Origin: Variovorax sp. J22G73
GTDB lineage: Bacteria; Pseudomonadota; Gammaproteobacteria; Burkholderiales; Burkholderiaceae_C
Direction of reading: 5' to 3'
Assembly (NCBI RefSeq): GCF_030317035.1
Contig: NZ_JASZYK010000006.1
Span: 62,001-126,000 of the forward strand
DNA length: 64,000 nucleotides
Below are positions 1 to 8,437 of this stretch, piece by piece; the stretch's first letter is position 1, and the number at the start of each line of letters is the position of its first letter. The notes beneath the pieces are model-generated. The model was given only the letters and a program-made list of their open reading frames with translations. It searched no databases and had not been told where the DNA came from. Position numbers and translations under genes: made by a program.

Positions 1-303
1 GCGGATTTCGGTGGTGTACTTTTCGATGCCGTCCTTGTCGGTCCACTTGCGCGTGCGCAGGCTTCCTTCGACGTAGACCTGCGAGCCCTTGCGCAGGTAC
101 TGGCCGGCAATTTCGGCCAGGCGGCCGTTGAAGACGATGCGGTGCCACTCGGTGGCTTCGCGCATTTCGCCGCTTTGCTTGTCTTTCCAGCGATCGGTGG
201 TGGCCACTGTGACGTTCGCGACCTGATCGCCGCTCGGGAAGGTCCGCATTTCGGGGTCGCGCCCCAGGTTGCCGACGACGATGACTTTATTGACCGATGC
301 CAT
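1..303 (-). CDS. ssb: Single-stranded DNA-binding protein SSB (partial, C-terminus outside window)
   Basis: Binds single-stranded DNA during replication, recombination and repair. The first 101 codons are visible, starting MASVNKVIVVGNLGRDPEMR, the typical SSB OB-fold opening, followed by the conserved EWHRIVFNGRLAEIAGQYLR and KGSQVYVEGSLRTRKW stretches. The acidic C-terminal tail lies beyond the left edge. The ATG sits at 303 with a weak GGGG-type ribosome site upstream. It is divergent from uvrA, the same arrangement as in many proteobacteria. I looked for a LexA box of the CTGT-N8-ACAG type between the two genes and did not see one. Confidence 0.96.
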   Translation of the reverse strand, partial: MASVNKVIVVGNLGRDPEMRTFPSGDQVANVTVATTDRWKDKQSGEMREATEWHRIVFNGRLAEIAGQYLRKGSQVYVEGSLRTRKWTDKDGIEKYTTEIR

Positions 304-325
304 ATGCACTGCCCCTGATAAGTAG

Positions 326-3300
326 ATGAAGGAGGAGGAAGAGAACCCTCGATTGTGCCCGATGCCGGCCCCACCGAAAGGCTTTCCGAGCCCGCCCGCT
401 CGCCAGGAAATGCGCGCCGGACTATCATGTCCGGTTGCCCTCGGACGATCGCACCCTTTGAATTCCAAAGCCACTGACACAGCCGAAGCCCGCGAAAACA
501 GCGCACAACGCGCCGAACGCGAAGAACGCGAACGTGATGCCCAGCGCGAACGCGACACCTACCTCGGCGCCGTGCTCGCGCAGCAACGCATCAGCATCCG
601 CGGCGCGCGCACGCACAACCTGAAGAACGTCGACCTCGACATTCCGCGCAACAAGCTGGTGGTCATCACCGGCCTGTCGGGCTCGGGCAAATCGAGCCTG
701 GCCTTCGACACGCTGTATGCCGAAGGCCAGCGCCGCTACGTCGAAAGCCTCTCGGCCTATGCGCGGCAGTTCCTGCAGCTGATGGACAAGCCCGACGTCG
801 ACGTGATCGAAGGGCTGTCGCCCGCCATCAGCATTGAGCAGAAGGCCACCAGCCACAACCCGCGCTCCACCGTGGGCACGGTGACGGAGATTCACGACTA
901 CCTGCGCCTGCTGTTCGCGCGCGCCGGCACGCCCTTCTGCCCCGACCACCACCTGCCGCTGCAGGCGCAGACGGTCTCGCAGATGGTCGACACCACGCTG
1001 GCCCTGCCCGGCGAGCCGCGCCTGATGATCCTGGCGCCCGTGGCGCGCGAGAAGAAGGGCGAGTTCCTCGAGCTCTTCGCGGAGATGCAGGCCGCGGGCT
1101 ACGTGCGCTTTCGCGTCGACGGGCAAACCTACGAATACAACGACCTGCCCAAGCTCAAGAAGACCGAGAAGCACGACATCGACGTGGTCATCGACCGCCT
1201 GCGCGCGCGCGCCGACATGCAGCAGCGCCTGGCCGAGAGCTTCGAGGCCGCGCTGCGCCTGGCCGAAGGCCGCGCCATTGCGCTGGAGCTGGGCGCCGAG
1301 GGCGCGAGCGACACCGAGCACCTGTTCAACGCCAAGTTCTCCTGCCCGATCTGCCATTACTCGCTGTCGGAGCTCGAGCCGCGCTTGTTCTCGTTCAACT
1401 CGCCCGTGGGCGCGTGCCCGAGCTGCGACGGCCTGGGCCACCGCGAGGTGTTCGACCCGGCGCGCGTGGTGGCGTTTCCGTCGCTGTCGATCGCCAGCGG
1501 CGCCATCAAGGGCTGGGACCGGCGCAACGGCTACTACTTCAGCATGATCGAGAGCGTTGCCAAGCACTACAAGTTCGACGTCGACGCACCCTTCGAGTCG
1601 TTGCCCGCCTCGGTGCAGCAGGTGCTGCTGAACGGCTCGGCCGCGGAAGAGATCAAGTTCAACTACGTGATGGAGTCGGGCAACTTCGCGGGCAAGAAGC
1701 TCACGAAGAAGCACCCCTTCGAGGGGATCATCCCGAACATGACGCGGCGCTACCGCGAGACCGATTCGGTGCTAGTGCGCGAAGACCTCGCGCGCTTTCG
1801 CAACCTGCAGCCCTGCCCCGACTGCGGCGGCTCGCGCCTGCGGCGCGAAGCGCGCAACGTGTTCCTGGTGGACGAGTCGGGCCGGCCGGCGGACGGTGGC
1901 GAGGGCCAAGCCGCAGGCACTGAGCCCTCGCGCATGGCCATCTTCGAGCTCAGCCACCTCACCCTGCGCGACTCGCTGGCCTGGTTCCAGAACCTCAAGC
2001 TGCGCGGCTCCAAGGCCGACATCGCCGACAAGGTGGTGCGCGAGATCGGCCTGCGGCTGAAGTTCCTGAACGACGTGGGCCTGAACTACCTGAGCCTGGA
2101 CCGCAGCGCCGAGACGCTGTCGGGCGGCGAGGCGCAGCGCATTCGCCTCGCCTCGCAGATCGGCTCGGGCCTCACCGGCGTGATGTACGTGCTCGACGAG
2201 CCCAGCATCGGCCTGCACCAGCGCGACAACGACCGCCTGATCGGCACGCTGAAGCACCTGCGCGACATCGGCAACAGCGTGATCGTGGTCGAGCACGACG
2301 AGGACATGATCCACGCCGCCGACCACGTCATCGACATGGGCCCGGGCGCCGGCGTGCATGGTGGCCGCGTGATGGCGCAGGGCACCTACGCCGAGGTGTC
2401 GGCCAACCCCGAGTCGCTCACGGGCCAGTACCTGTCGGGCACCCGCAAGATCGAAGTGCCAAAGCACCGCACCGCATGGCTGCCCGTGGTGAGCAAGCCC
2501 GCGTTCAACGAAGGCAAGAAGGCCTCGCGCTTCGCGCCCAGCCCCGCGGCCGAACGCCGCGCCGCGCGCGAGGCGGCCCACCTGGCCTCGCAGGGCGAGC
2601 TGCAGGAAATTCGCGTGGTCAACGCCAGCGGCAACAACCTGAAGAACGTGAGCGTGGCGTTTCCGGTCGGCCTGCTGACCTGCGTGACGGGCGTGTCGGG
2701 CTCGGGCAAGTCGACGCTGGTGAACGACACGCTCTACACCGCCGTGGCCCGCACGCTGTACCGCGCGCACGAGGAGCCGGCGGCGCACGAGGCCATCGAG
2801 GGCATCGAGTACTTCGACAAGGTCATCAACGTCGACCAGAGCCCCATCGGGCGCACGCCGCGCAGCAACCCGGCCACCTACACTGGCCTGTTCACGCCCA
2901 TTCGCGAACTGATGGCCGAAACCAACACCGCGCGCGAGCGCGGCTACGGCCCGGGGCGCTTCAGCTTCAACGTGGCAGGCGGGCGCTGCGAGGCCTGCCA
3001 GGGCGACGGCGTGGTGAAGGTCGAGATGCACTTCCTGCCCGACGTGTACGTGCCCTGCGAGGTGTGCCACGGCCAGCGCTACAACCGCGAGACGCTCGAG
3101 GTGCTCTACAAGGGCCGCAACATCGCGCAGATCCTCGAGATGACGGTGGAGACCGCGCACGAGTTCCTGAAGGCCGTGCCCACCATCGAGCGCAAGCTGC
3201 GCACGCTGCTGGACGTGGGCCTGAGCTACATCAAGCTGGGCCAGTCGGCCACCACGCTGTCGGGCGGCGAGGCGCAGCGCGTGAAGCTCGCGCTGGAGCT

Positions 3301-3592
3301 CAGCAAGCGCGACACCGGCCGCACGCTGTACATCCTGGACGAGCCGACCACCGGCCTGCACTTCGCCGACATCGAGCTGCTGCTGAAGGTGCTGCACCAG
3401 CTGCGCGACGCGGGCAACACCATCGTGGTGATCGAGCACAACCTGGACGTCATCAAGACCGCCGACTGGCTGATCGACATGGGGCCGGAAGGCGGCGCGG
3501 GCGGCGGCACGGTGGTGGGCGAAGGCACGCCGGAAGACATCGCGGCGAACGAGGCGAGCCACACGGGGCGGTATTTGAAGCGGCTGCTCTAG
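326..3592 (+). CDS. uvrA: Excinuclease ABC subunit UvrA
   Basis: DNA-damage recognition ATPase of nucleotide excision repair, acting as a dimer with UvrB. Numbered from 326: Walker A GLSGSGKSS at about 116, zinc-binding cysteines at 340/343 and 364/367, ABC signature LSGGEAQRIRLA at 598, second Walker A GVSGSGKST at 789, cysteines at 888/891 and 911/914, second signature LSGGEAQRVKLA at 978, then LDEPTTGLHFAD. The conserved UvrA fold begins only near residue 86, so the first part is a charged extension, rich in R/E/D, or partly untranslated. Alternative in-frame starts are TTG 353 (about 11 nt after AGGAAG), ATG 362, ATG 410 and TTG 458. I give the longest frame because the sequence does not settle the start. 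Confidence 0.95.
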   Translation: MKEEEENPRLCPMPAPPKGFPSPPARQEMRAGLSCPVALGRSHPLNSKATDTAEARENSAQRAEREERERDAQRERDTYLGAVLAQQRISIRGARTHNLKNVDLDIPRNKLVVITGLSGSGKSSLAFDTLYAEGQRRYVESLSAYARQFLQLMDKPDVDVIEGLSPAISIEQKATSHNPRSTVGTVTEIHDYLRLLFARAGTPFCPDHHLPLQAQTVSQMVDTTLALPGEPRLMILAPVAREKKGEFLELFAEMQAAGYVRFRVDGQTYEYNDLPKLKKTEKHDIDVVIDRLRARADMQQRLAESFEAALRLAEGRAIALELGAEGASDTEHLFNAKFSCPICHYSLSELEPRLFSFNSPVGACPSCDGLGHREVFDPARVVAFPSLSIASGAIKGWDRRNGYYFSMIESVAKHYKFDVDAPFESLPASVQQVLLNGSAAEEIKFNYVMESGNFAGKKLTKKHPFEGIIPNMTRRYRETDSVLVREDLARFRNLQPCPDCGGSRLRREARNVFLVDESGRPADGGEGQAAGTEPSRMAIFELSHLTLRDSLAWFQNLKLRGSKADIADKVVREIGLRLKFLNDVGLNYLSLDRSAETLSGGEAQRIRLASQIGSGLTGVMYVLDEPSIGLHQRDNDRLIGTLKHLRDIGNSVIVVEHDEDMIHAADHVIDMGPGAGVHGGRVMAQGTYAEVSANPESLTGQYLSGTRKIEVPKHRTAWLPVVSKPAFNEGKKASRFAPSPAAERRAAREAAHLASQGELQEIRVVNASGNNLKNVSVAFPVGLLTCVTGVSGSGKSTLVNDTLYTAVARTLYRAHEEPAAHEAIEGIEYFDKVINVDQSPIGRTPRSNPATYTGLFTPIRELMAETNTARERGYGPGRFSFNVAGGRCEACQGDGVVKVEMHFLPDVYVPCEVCHGQRYNRETLEVLYKGRNIAQILEMTVETAHEFLKAVPTIERKLRTLLDVGLSYIKLGQSATTLSGGEAQRVKLALELSKRDTGRTLYILDEPTTGLHFADIELLLKVLHQLRDAGNTIVVIEHNLDVIKTADWLIDMGPEGGAGGGTVVGEGTPEDIAANEASHTGRYLKRLL

Positions 3593-3649
3593 AACTGACC
3601 GGGCGGCGAGTGCCGCGTTGTGGCGCTTGCTGCCTATTCGCTGAATTGC

Positions 3650-4129
3650 CTAATCGCCCAACAGGCCTCGCTGGCCATTGTCGAACCACGCTGAATCGAA
3701 ACCGTCCGCCAGCAGTATCGGCTTGACCGTACTGATGCCGGCCTCGTTCAACCGGCGCAGGTACTTCACCAGCGTTTGCGCGTCCTCGGTGAGGATGTGC
3801 GTCAGCGATTCGCAGATGGCCTGGGCAATCAGCTTGATGTCGTCCTTGACGGCGCTTCGGTCGTCCGTGCCGTCCCGCTTCAGGTCGCGCATCAGCAATC
3901 CGGCAGTCATCGCATGGTCGATGTTGAAAGGGAGCACCTCGAAATTGCGCAGCGGCAGGTCGGTCACGGCCTGCTTGACCTGGAACTCCGACGCCGCGAT
4001 CGCGGACAGGTACACGGGCACGCCGCGCCTCAACGCCTCCCGCAGGTAGTCGACCGCAGCCTGATGGTGCGCACGCGCCGGATCGGCCAGCGAGATCAGG
4101 TAGCTCGTGTCGAGCAGGATCGCGCTCAC
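3650..4129 (-). CDS. PIN-domain protein, putative ribonuclease
   Basis: A 159-residue single PIN domain. The usual acidic quartet is visible: D7 in ILLDTSYL, E48 in AASEF, D96/D97 in VKDDIKL and D116 in LTEDAQTL. PIN domains are Mg2+-dependent nucleases, often toxins of VapBC type. The start is taken as the GTG at 4129 because it overlaps the TGA of the upstream gene (GTGA), suggesting coupled translation; a longer frame to 4186 would overlap that gene by 61 bp. The partner is much larger than a VapB antitoxin, so calling this a toxin is inference. It is convergent with uvrA. Confidence 0.75.
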   Translation of the reverse strand: MSAILLDTSYLISLADPARAHHQAAVDYLREALRRGVPVYLSAIAASEFQVKQAVTDLPLRNFEVLPFNIDHAMTAGLLMRDLKRDGTDDRSAVKDDIKLIAQAICESLTHILTEDAQTLVKYLRRLNEAGISTVKPILLADGFDSAWFDNGQRGLLGD

Positions 4130-4896
4130 TCCTTGCTTCCCCGAAGCTCGTCGATCCAGGTTCCCGCATCGGGCACATCGCGCCATGCCTTGGCCCCGCG
4201 TTGCGTCAGGCGATCGAGGTCTTTTTCATCGAGCCGGCTTTCGTGCTCCACGAACTCCAGCAGCCTGGCGCCCCGGTACTCCCGCGTCATGACGTTGTAC
4301 TCGGCAACGATGCGGATCATGGCCGGCTTGTAGAGCCGATTGACCTTTTCGTCACGCAGCATTTCACGGGCCGCATCGACCAGCAGCGCCTTGCCGTCGG
4401 GCAGGCGGATGTGGGCGTTCGGCTTGGTGTGGCCGCCCATGTCTTCGATCTCGCCACGCACATAGCGCTCTACGCGCACCCACTGGTCCGCATCGTCGGC
4501 GCGAAAGTCCGACTCGGCACTGATCACGATGGCGGCGGGCAGAAAGTCCGCCGCGATGCTCACGCGCCAGCGACGACCGCCGCGTGCACTTTTTTGCCAC
4601 CGCTCGATCACGGCACGCCGCTTCAACCCGATGCCATCCATCTCCTGGCTGCCGGCCAGCTTGCGCAGGTCGTTCAGCAAGACAGGGTTGGCCGTGGGTG
4701 CCGTGCGAATGGCCAGCGATCCTTTTTCGACGGACACATCGAGTGCGCTGGTGTCGACGTCGTTGCTGTCGCCGCGAAGGAATTCGTCCACGTCCCTGGC
4801 AAAGCTGCGCAACACGGACAGCGGCACCCGGTCGGGCGAGATTTCATACCCGGCCGACTCGTCGTGCAAAGCAATCAGCAACTCTTGCGCTTCCAT
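4126..4896 (-). CDS. Unrecognised 256-residue protein coupled to the PIN-domain gene
   Basis: I do not recognise this family. The protein is soluble, 256 residues, with no signal peptide or membrane segment. Visible blocks are an N-terminal charged helical part (PLSVLRSFARDVDEFLRG), a central region containing VRVERYVRGEIEDMGG and IRLPDGKALLVDAAREML, and a C-terminal tail AWRDVPDAGTWIDELRG, a tail style seen in short DNA-binding partner proteins of nucleases. Its stop overlaps the GTG of the PIN gene, so the two are almost certainly co-translated. It could be an antitoxin, an adaptor or a nucleic-acid-binding partner. No clear ribosome site precedes the ATG at 4896. Confidence 0.7.
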   Translation of the reverse strand: MEAQELLIALHDESAGYEISPDRVPLSVLRSFARDVDEFLRGDSNDVDTSALDVSVEKGSLAIRTAPTANPVLLNDLRKLAGSQEMDGIGLKRRAVIERWQKSARGGRRWRVSIAADFLPAAIVISAESDFRADDADQWVRVERYVRGEIEDMGGHTKPNAHIRLPDGKALLVDAAREMLRDEKVNRLYKPAMIRIVAEYNVMTREYRGARLLEFVEHESRLDEKDLDRLTQRGAKAWRDVPDAGTWIDELRGSKE

Positions 4897-4999
4897 CGTT
4901 TCATTCTAGGGGTCGAGCCCCTTTTCTTGCAGGGGGCCAGCGCGGGAACGCCCTCGGCCATCCGGCACGAATGCACGCCCCACGCCACAATCGCGGCCC

Positions 5000-5893
5000 A
5001 TGCCTTCCTTCACCCCCCGCCAGCTCGTCCTCCTCGTCCTCCTGACCCTCGTCTGGGGCTTCAACTGGCCGGTGATGAAGCTCGGCGTGGTCGACTATCC
5101 GCCGCTCGGGTTTCGCGCCATCTCCATCTGGCTCGGCCTGCCGGTGCTGGCCCTGGCGCTGGTGTGGCTGAAGGTGCCGTTTCGCGTGCCGCGCAGCGCG
5201 TGGCCCGAGCTGGTGTGGCTGGGCGCGACCAACATGTTCGTCTGGCACGCCTGCATCATCCTCGCGGTGAAGGCGCTGTCGGGCGGGCGCGCGGCGATCC
5301 TGGGCTACACGATGCCGGTGTTTTCCGCGGTGATCGGCGCGCTGCTGTTCTCGGCGGTGCTGGCGCGGCGCGCGTGGCTGGGCGTGGGCGCCTGCGCGGT
5401 CGGCGTGGGGCTGCTGCTGTGGCACGAGCTCACGGACCTGTCGGGCCGCCCCGGCTACGTGGCGCTGGCGCTGGTGGCCGCGGCCACCTGGGCATTGGGC
5501 ACGCAGCTGCTGCGCCACACGCGCATCGGCCTGCCGACGCTCACGATCTCGTTCTGGATGACGGCCATGACCGCGGTGGTGATGACGGTGCTCTCGCTGC
5601 TCTTCGAGCGCGACCAGCTCTACTGGCCCGGCCAGGTGACCTGGGGGTCGATCGGCTACAACGCAGTGCTGATCTTCGGCTTCGCGCACGCGGCATGGTT
5701 CTACCTGGCGCGCGGCCTGCCGCCCATCGCGTCGACGCTGAGCGTGATGTTCATCCCGGTGCTCGGGGTGTTCAGCGGCGCGGTGTGGCTCGGCGAGGCC
5801 GTGCACTGGCAGGACTGGGTGGCGGTGGTGCTGATGGTGGTGGCCATCGCCTCGGTGCTGCTGCCCTCGCGCGCGGCCCCGGCCAAGGCCTGA
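5000..5893 (+). CDS. EamA/DMT-family permease
   Basis: Integral inner-membrane protein of the drug/metabolite transporter superfamily: 297 residues and about ten hydrophobic segments in two five-helix halves. It begins with the typical LVLLTLVWGFNWPVMKLGV entry helix; the second EamA repeat includes AAATWALGTQLLRHTRIG and ends LPPIASTLSVMFIPVLGVFSG. Members export amino acids, nucleosides or other small metabolites; nothing here shows the substrate. Its stop lies ten bases before the convergent stop of the GntR gene. The ATG at 5000 directly precedes the first helix. Confidence 0.88.
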   Translation: MPSFTPRQLVLLVLLTLVWGFNWPVMKLGVVDYPPLGFRAISIWLGLPVLALALVWLKVPFRVPRSAWPELVWLGATNMFVWHACIILAVKALSGGRAAILGYTMPVFSAVIGALLFSAVLARRAWLGVGACAVGVGLLLWHELTDLSGRPGYVALALVAAATWALGTQLLRHTRIGLPTLTISFWMTAMTAVVMTVLSLLFERDQLYWPGQVTWGSIGYNAVLIFGFAHAAWFYLARGLPPIASTLSVMFIPVLGVFSGAVWLGEAVHWQDWVAVVLMVVAIASVLLPSRAAPAKA

Positions 5894-5903
5894 GCGCGGG
5901 CGC

Positions 5904-6659
5904 TCAGGTCGTCGTCTGCACGTGCAGGCGGCTGGTCTTGCAGCGGTGCAGCGCGCGGTAGTGCTCCAGCGGCCGGCCGTTGGCGCCGTAGGCAATCGAC
6001 TCGATGCGCAACAGCGGCTCGGGCGTGGGCAGGTTCAGCAGCTCGCAGGTGGCGGCATCGGGCAGCACCGCGTCGATCCAGCGTTCGGCGCGCACCAGCC
6101 GCAGGCCGTACTGGCGGCGCAGCACGTCGTACAGCGAGCGGTCGTCCAGCCGGGTGCGGTGCAGCCCCGGCGCCAGGTCGGCGGGCACCACGGTTTCCAC
6201 CAGCAGGCGCAACTCGCCGTCCACGCTGCGCAGGCGCTTCAGCGCCACCACCTGCGTGTCGTCGGTGAGGCCCAGCGAGGCGGCCTCCTGCTCGGTGGGC
6301 GCGCGCAGCTCCTGCGTGAGGATCTGCGTGCGCACCGAGCGGCCCTTGCGCTCCATCTCGTCGGAGAAGCCGAGCACGGTGGAGACGAAGTCTTCGTCGC
6401 GTTCACGCGCCGAGACGAAGGCGCCGCGGCCCTTGATCTTGTAGATGAGGTTGTTGCGCACCAGGTCGGCCAGCGCCTCGCGCACCACGATGCGCGAGAT
6501 GCCGAACTGCTCGCCCAGCTCGGCCTCGGACGGCAGCTTGGCGCCGATGGGCAGCACGCCCTGCAGGATCTGCAGGCGCAGCGCGTCGCGGAACTGGGCC
6601 CACAGGGGGGATTCGGAGCTCCGGTCGAGCACGGTCGGGATGTCTGTCGCAGAGTTCAC
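5904..6659 (-). CDS. GntR-family transcriptional regulator (HutC/UTRA type)
   Basis: 251-residue repressor-type regulator. The winged-helix DNA-binding domain lies in the first 80 residues (LPIGAKLPSEAELGEQFGIS, then IVVREALADLVRNNLIY), followed by a UTRA ligand-binding domain (VVALKRLRSVDGELRLLVET, then EPLLRIESIAYGANGRPLEH). The GTG start at 6659 overlaps the TGA of the dehydrogenase gene (GTGA), making it the third gene of a leftward operon. UTRA regulators usually sense a sugar phosphate or small acid from the pathway they control, so it probably controls this locus. Possible operators are the two TGTCATAACA sites in the divergent promoter region. Confidence 0.9.
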   Translation of the reverse strand: MNSATDIPTVLDRSSESPLWAQFRDALRLQILQGVLPIGAKLPSEAELGEQFGISRIVVREALADLVRNNLIYKIKGRGAFVSARERDEDFVSTVLGFSDEMERKGRSVRTQILTQELRAPTEQEAASLGLTDDTQVVALKRLRSVDGELRLLVETVVPADLAPGLHRTRLDDRSLYDVLRRQYGLRLVRAERWIDAVLPDAATCELLNLPTPEPLLRIESIAYGANGRPLEHYRALHRCKTSRLHVQTTT

Positions 6660-8437
6660 GTTTGGGGCTGGCCCAGGGCCTGAGGGGTCGTCAATGATGC
6701 ATCGAAAGGCGGCGGCGCATCGGCCACCACCGCTGAAAGCCGCACGCCGTGGCGCTCTCGCAAGGCGCTCGCGCAGGCCTGCAGTTCCTTGTGCTGCTGC
6801 TGTGCGTCCCAGCCCAGCGCCTCGGCCGCGATGGCCGCCATTTCGGCGAGCGCGGCGTCGGTGACGAGCCCGCGAATGGCCAGCAGCGTGCGGCGGATGA
6901 CGAGGTCGTCCAGGTGGATCACGCCCGTCTCCAGGCACAGGTACGACAGCTCCGCGACCGAATACGTCGGCGCATGCTGCAGTGGCACGTCGCCCGAGGC
7001 GCCCAGGCGCTGCGCGAGCGGCATCGCCTTGGAACCGTAGCGGCGCAGCAGCGTGTGCGCCCGCGCGCGGCCCACGCCCGAAGACGCCACCATGCGCTCG
7101 ATGAAGCGCTCGGTGGCCTGCGCATCGGCCGGCAGCTCCGCGCCGCCGCCGATGGGCAGGCCCTCGGTCGACGCGGTGCGCGGACGGCCCAGTTGCTGCA
7201 GCACCTCGTTGGTGGCCTCTTCGGCCAGCGCCCTGAAGGTGGTCCACTTGCCGCCGACCAGGCCGATGATGGGAATGTCGCGCGTCGCGTTCGGCAGGTC
7301 GAGCACCACCGAGTGGTCGCGCGAAATCTGCCCGGGCTTGTCGGCGTCGGAGCGCGCGAGCGGGCGCACGCCGACATAGGTGTACACCACGTCGCCGCGC
7401 CCGAATGCAAGGTTGGGAAACACCTCGGCCAGCACCTCGAGCAGGTAGTCGACCTCGGCCGGCTCGGTGCCGATCTGGTCGGGGTCGTCCACCGGAATGT
7501 CGGTGGACCCCACCAGCACGCGGTCCAGAAAGGGGTAGACGATGCACACGCGCCCATCCACCGCCTCGAAGTACGCCATGCGCCCTTCGAGCGCGTCGCG
7601 CAGCGCCGGGTGGTCGAGCACCAGGTGCGAGCCCTTGGTGCCCATCACGCGCGACTTGATGCGCGAGCCGGCGCCGCCCAGCACGGCGGTGCTGCGGTCC
7701 AGCCAGGCGCCGCTGGCGTTCACCACGGTGTCGGCCGTCACGCGCACCAGCGCGCCGGTGATCTCGTCGCGCAGCGTGAGGATGTTGCCCGCGCACCCGA
7801 TCACGCGGCAGTAGTTGGACGCGGCCGAGCGCGGCTGGTCGCGGCAGGCATCGCCGATGAGCTCCAGCACCAGCCACTCGGGGTGGCTGATCCATGCATC
7901 GAAGAAGGTCGCGGTCCAGCGCACCGCGGCGCGAAACAGGTTGCGGTCGGCCGCCGGCACGCGGGCGATGCGGTGGTTGGGCATCACGCGCTGGCGGCGG
8001 CCCAGCAGGTCGTACAGGCGCAGGCCCGCGGCCACGGCCAGCAGGCCGCGGGTGCGTTGCGGCGGCGTGCGGCCGAAGAACTTCAGCGCGCTGCTCATCA
8101 GCCCGCCGAAGAAGCTCGACAGCGGCACCACCGTCTTCAGCGGCTGCACCAGGTGCGGCGCGTTGCGCAGCAGCAGGTTGCGCTCGCGCGTGGCCTCGGC
8201 CACCAGCGAGAAACTGCCGTTCTCCAGGTAGCGCAGGCCACCGTGGATCATGCGGGACGGCGCGCTGCTGGCGCCCGCGCTGAAGTCGCCCTTGTCGACG
8301 ATGAGGCAATCCACGCGCTGCAGCGACAGGTCGCGGAACACGCCCACGCCGTTGATGCCGGCGCCGACGATCACGGTCGAGAAATGGCGGTCGGCCAGCG
8401 CGGCGGGGCGCACGAAGGGCAGTTGCCACGCGCTCAT
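6656..8437 (-). CDS. GlpD-like FAD-dependent polyol-phosphate dehydrogenase
   Basis: 593-residue flavoprotein related to aerobic glycerol-3-phosphate dehydrogenase and to the erythritol-phosphate dehydrogenase EryB. The dinucleotide-binding motif VIVGAGINGVGVFRDL is near the N-terminus, then SRMIHGGLRYLENG and VNASGAWLDR; the C-terminal DAO_C domain (ETGVIHLDDLVIRRTLLAIR) closes it. Such enzymes pass electrons to quinone at the inner membrane. It overlaps the kinase stop by ATGA at 8437 and the GntR start by GTGA. Sitting behind a sugar kinase and opposite a sugar ABC importer, it more likely oxidises a phosphorylated polyol than plain glycerol-3-phosphate, but the sequence alone does not exclude GlpD. 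Confidence 0.85.
   Translation of the reverse strand: MSAWQLPFVRPAALADRHFSTVIVGAGINGVGVFRDLSLQRVDCLIVDKGDFSAGASSAPSRMIHGGLRYLENGSFSLVAEATRERNLLLRNAPHLVQPLKTVVPLSSFFGGLMSSALKFFGRTPPQRTRGLLAVAAGLRLYDLLGRRQRVMPNHRIARVPAADRNLFRAAVRWTATFFDAWISHPEWLVLELIGDACRDQPRSAASNYCRVIGCAGNILTLRDEITGALVRVTADTVVNASGAWLDRSTAVLGGAGSRIKSRVMGTKGSHLVLDHPALRDALEGRMAYFEAVDGRVCIVYPFLDRVLVGSTDIPVDDPDQIGTEPAEVDYLLEVLAEVFPNLAFGRGDVVYTYVGVRPLARSDADKPGQISRDHSVVLDLPNATRDIPIIGLVGGKWTTFRALAEEATNEVLQQLGRPRTASTEGLPIGGGAELPADAQATERFIERMVASSGVGRARAHTLLRRYGSKAMPLAQRLGASGDVPLQHAPTYSVAELSYLCLETGVIHLDDLVIRRTLLAIRGLVTDAALAEMAAIAAEALGWDAQQQHKELQACASALRERHGVRLSAVVADAPPPFDASLTTPQALGQPQT

Noticed and set aside
304..460. LexA/SOS box between ssb and uvrA
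   Set aside because: Expected from other bacteria, but no CTGT-N8-ACAG palindrome could be found.
3650..4896. Simple VapBC toxin-antitoxin call
   Set aside because: The partner is 256 residues and does not look like VapB; kept as an unknown pair instead.
5904..8429. One 841-codon fused dehydrogenase-like/GntR protein
   Set aside because: The dehydrogenase motifs are in another frame; the GntR gene starts at a GTG overlapping the dehydrogenase stop, so the long frame is just an upstream open extension.
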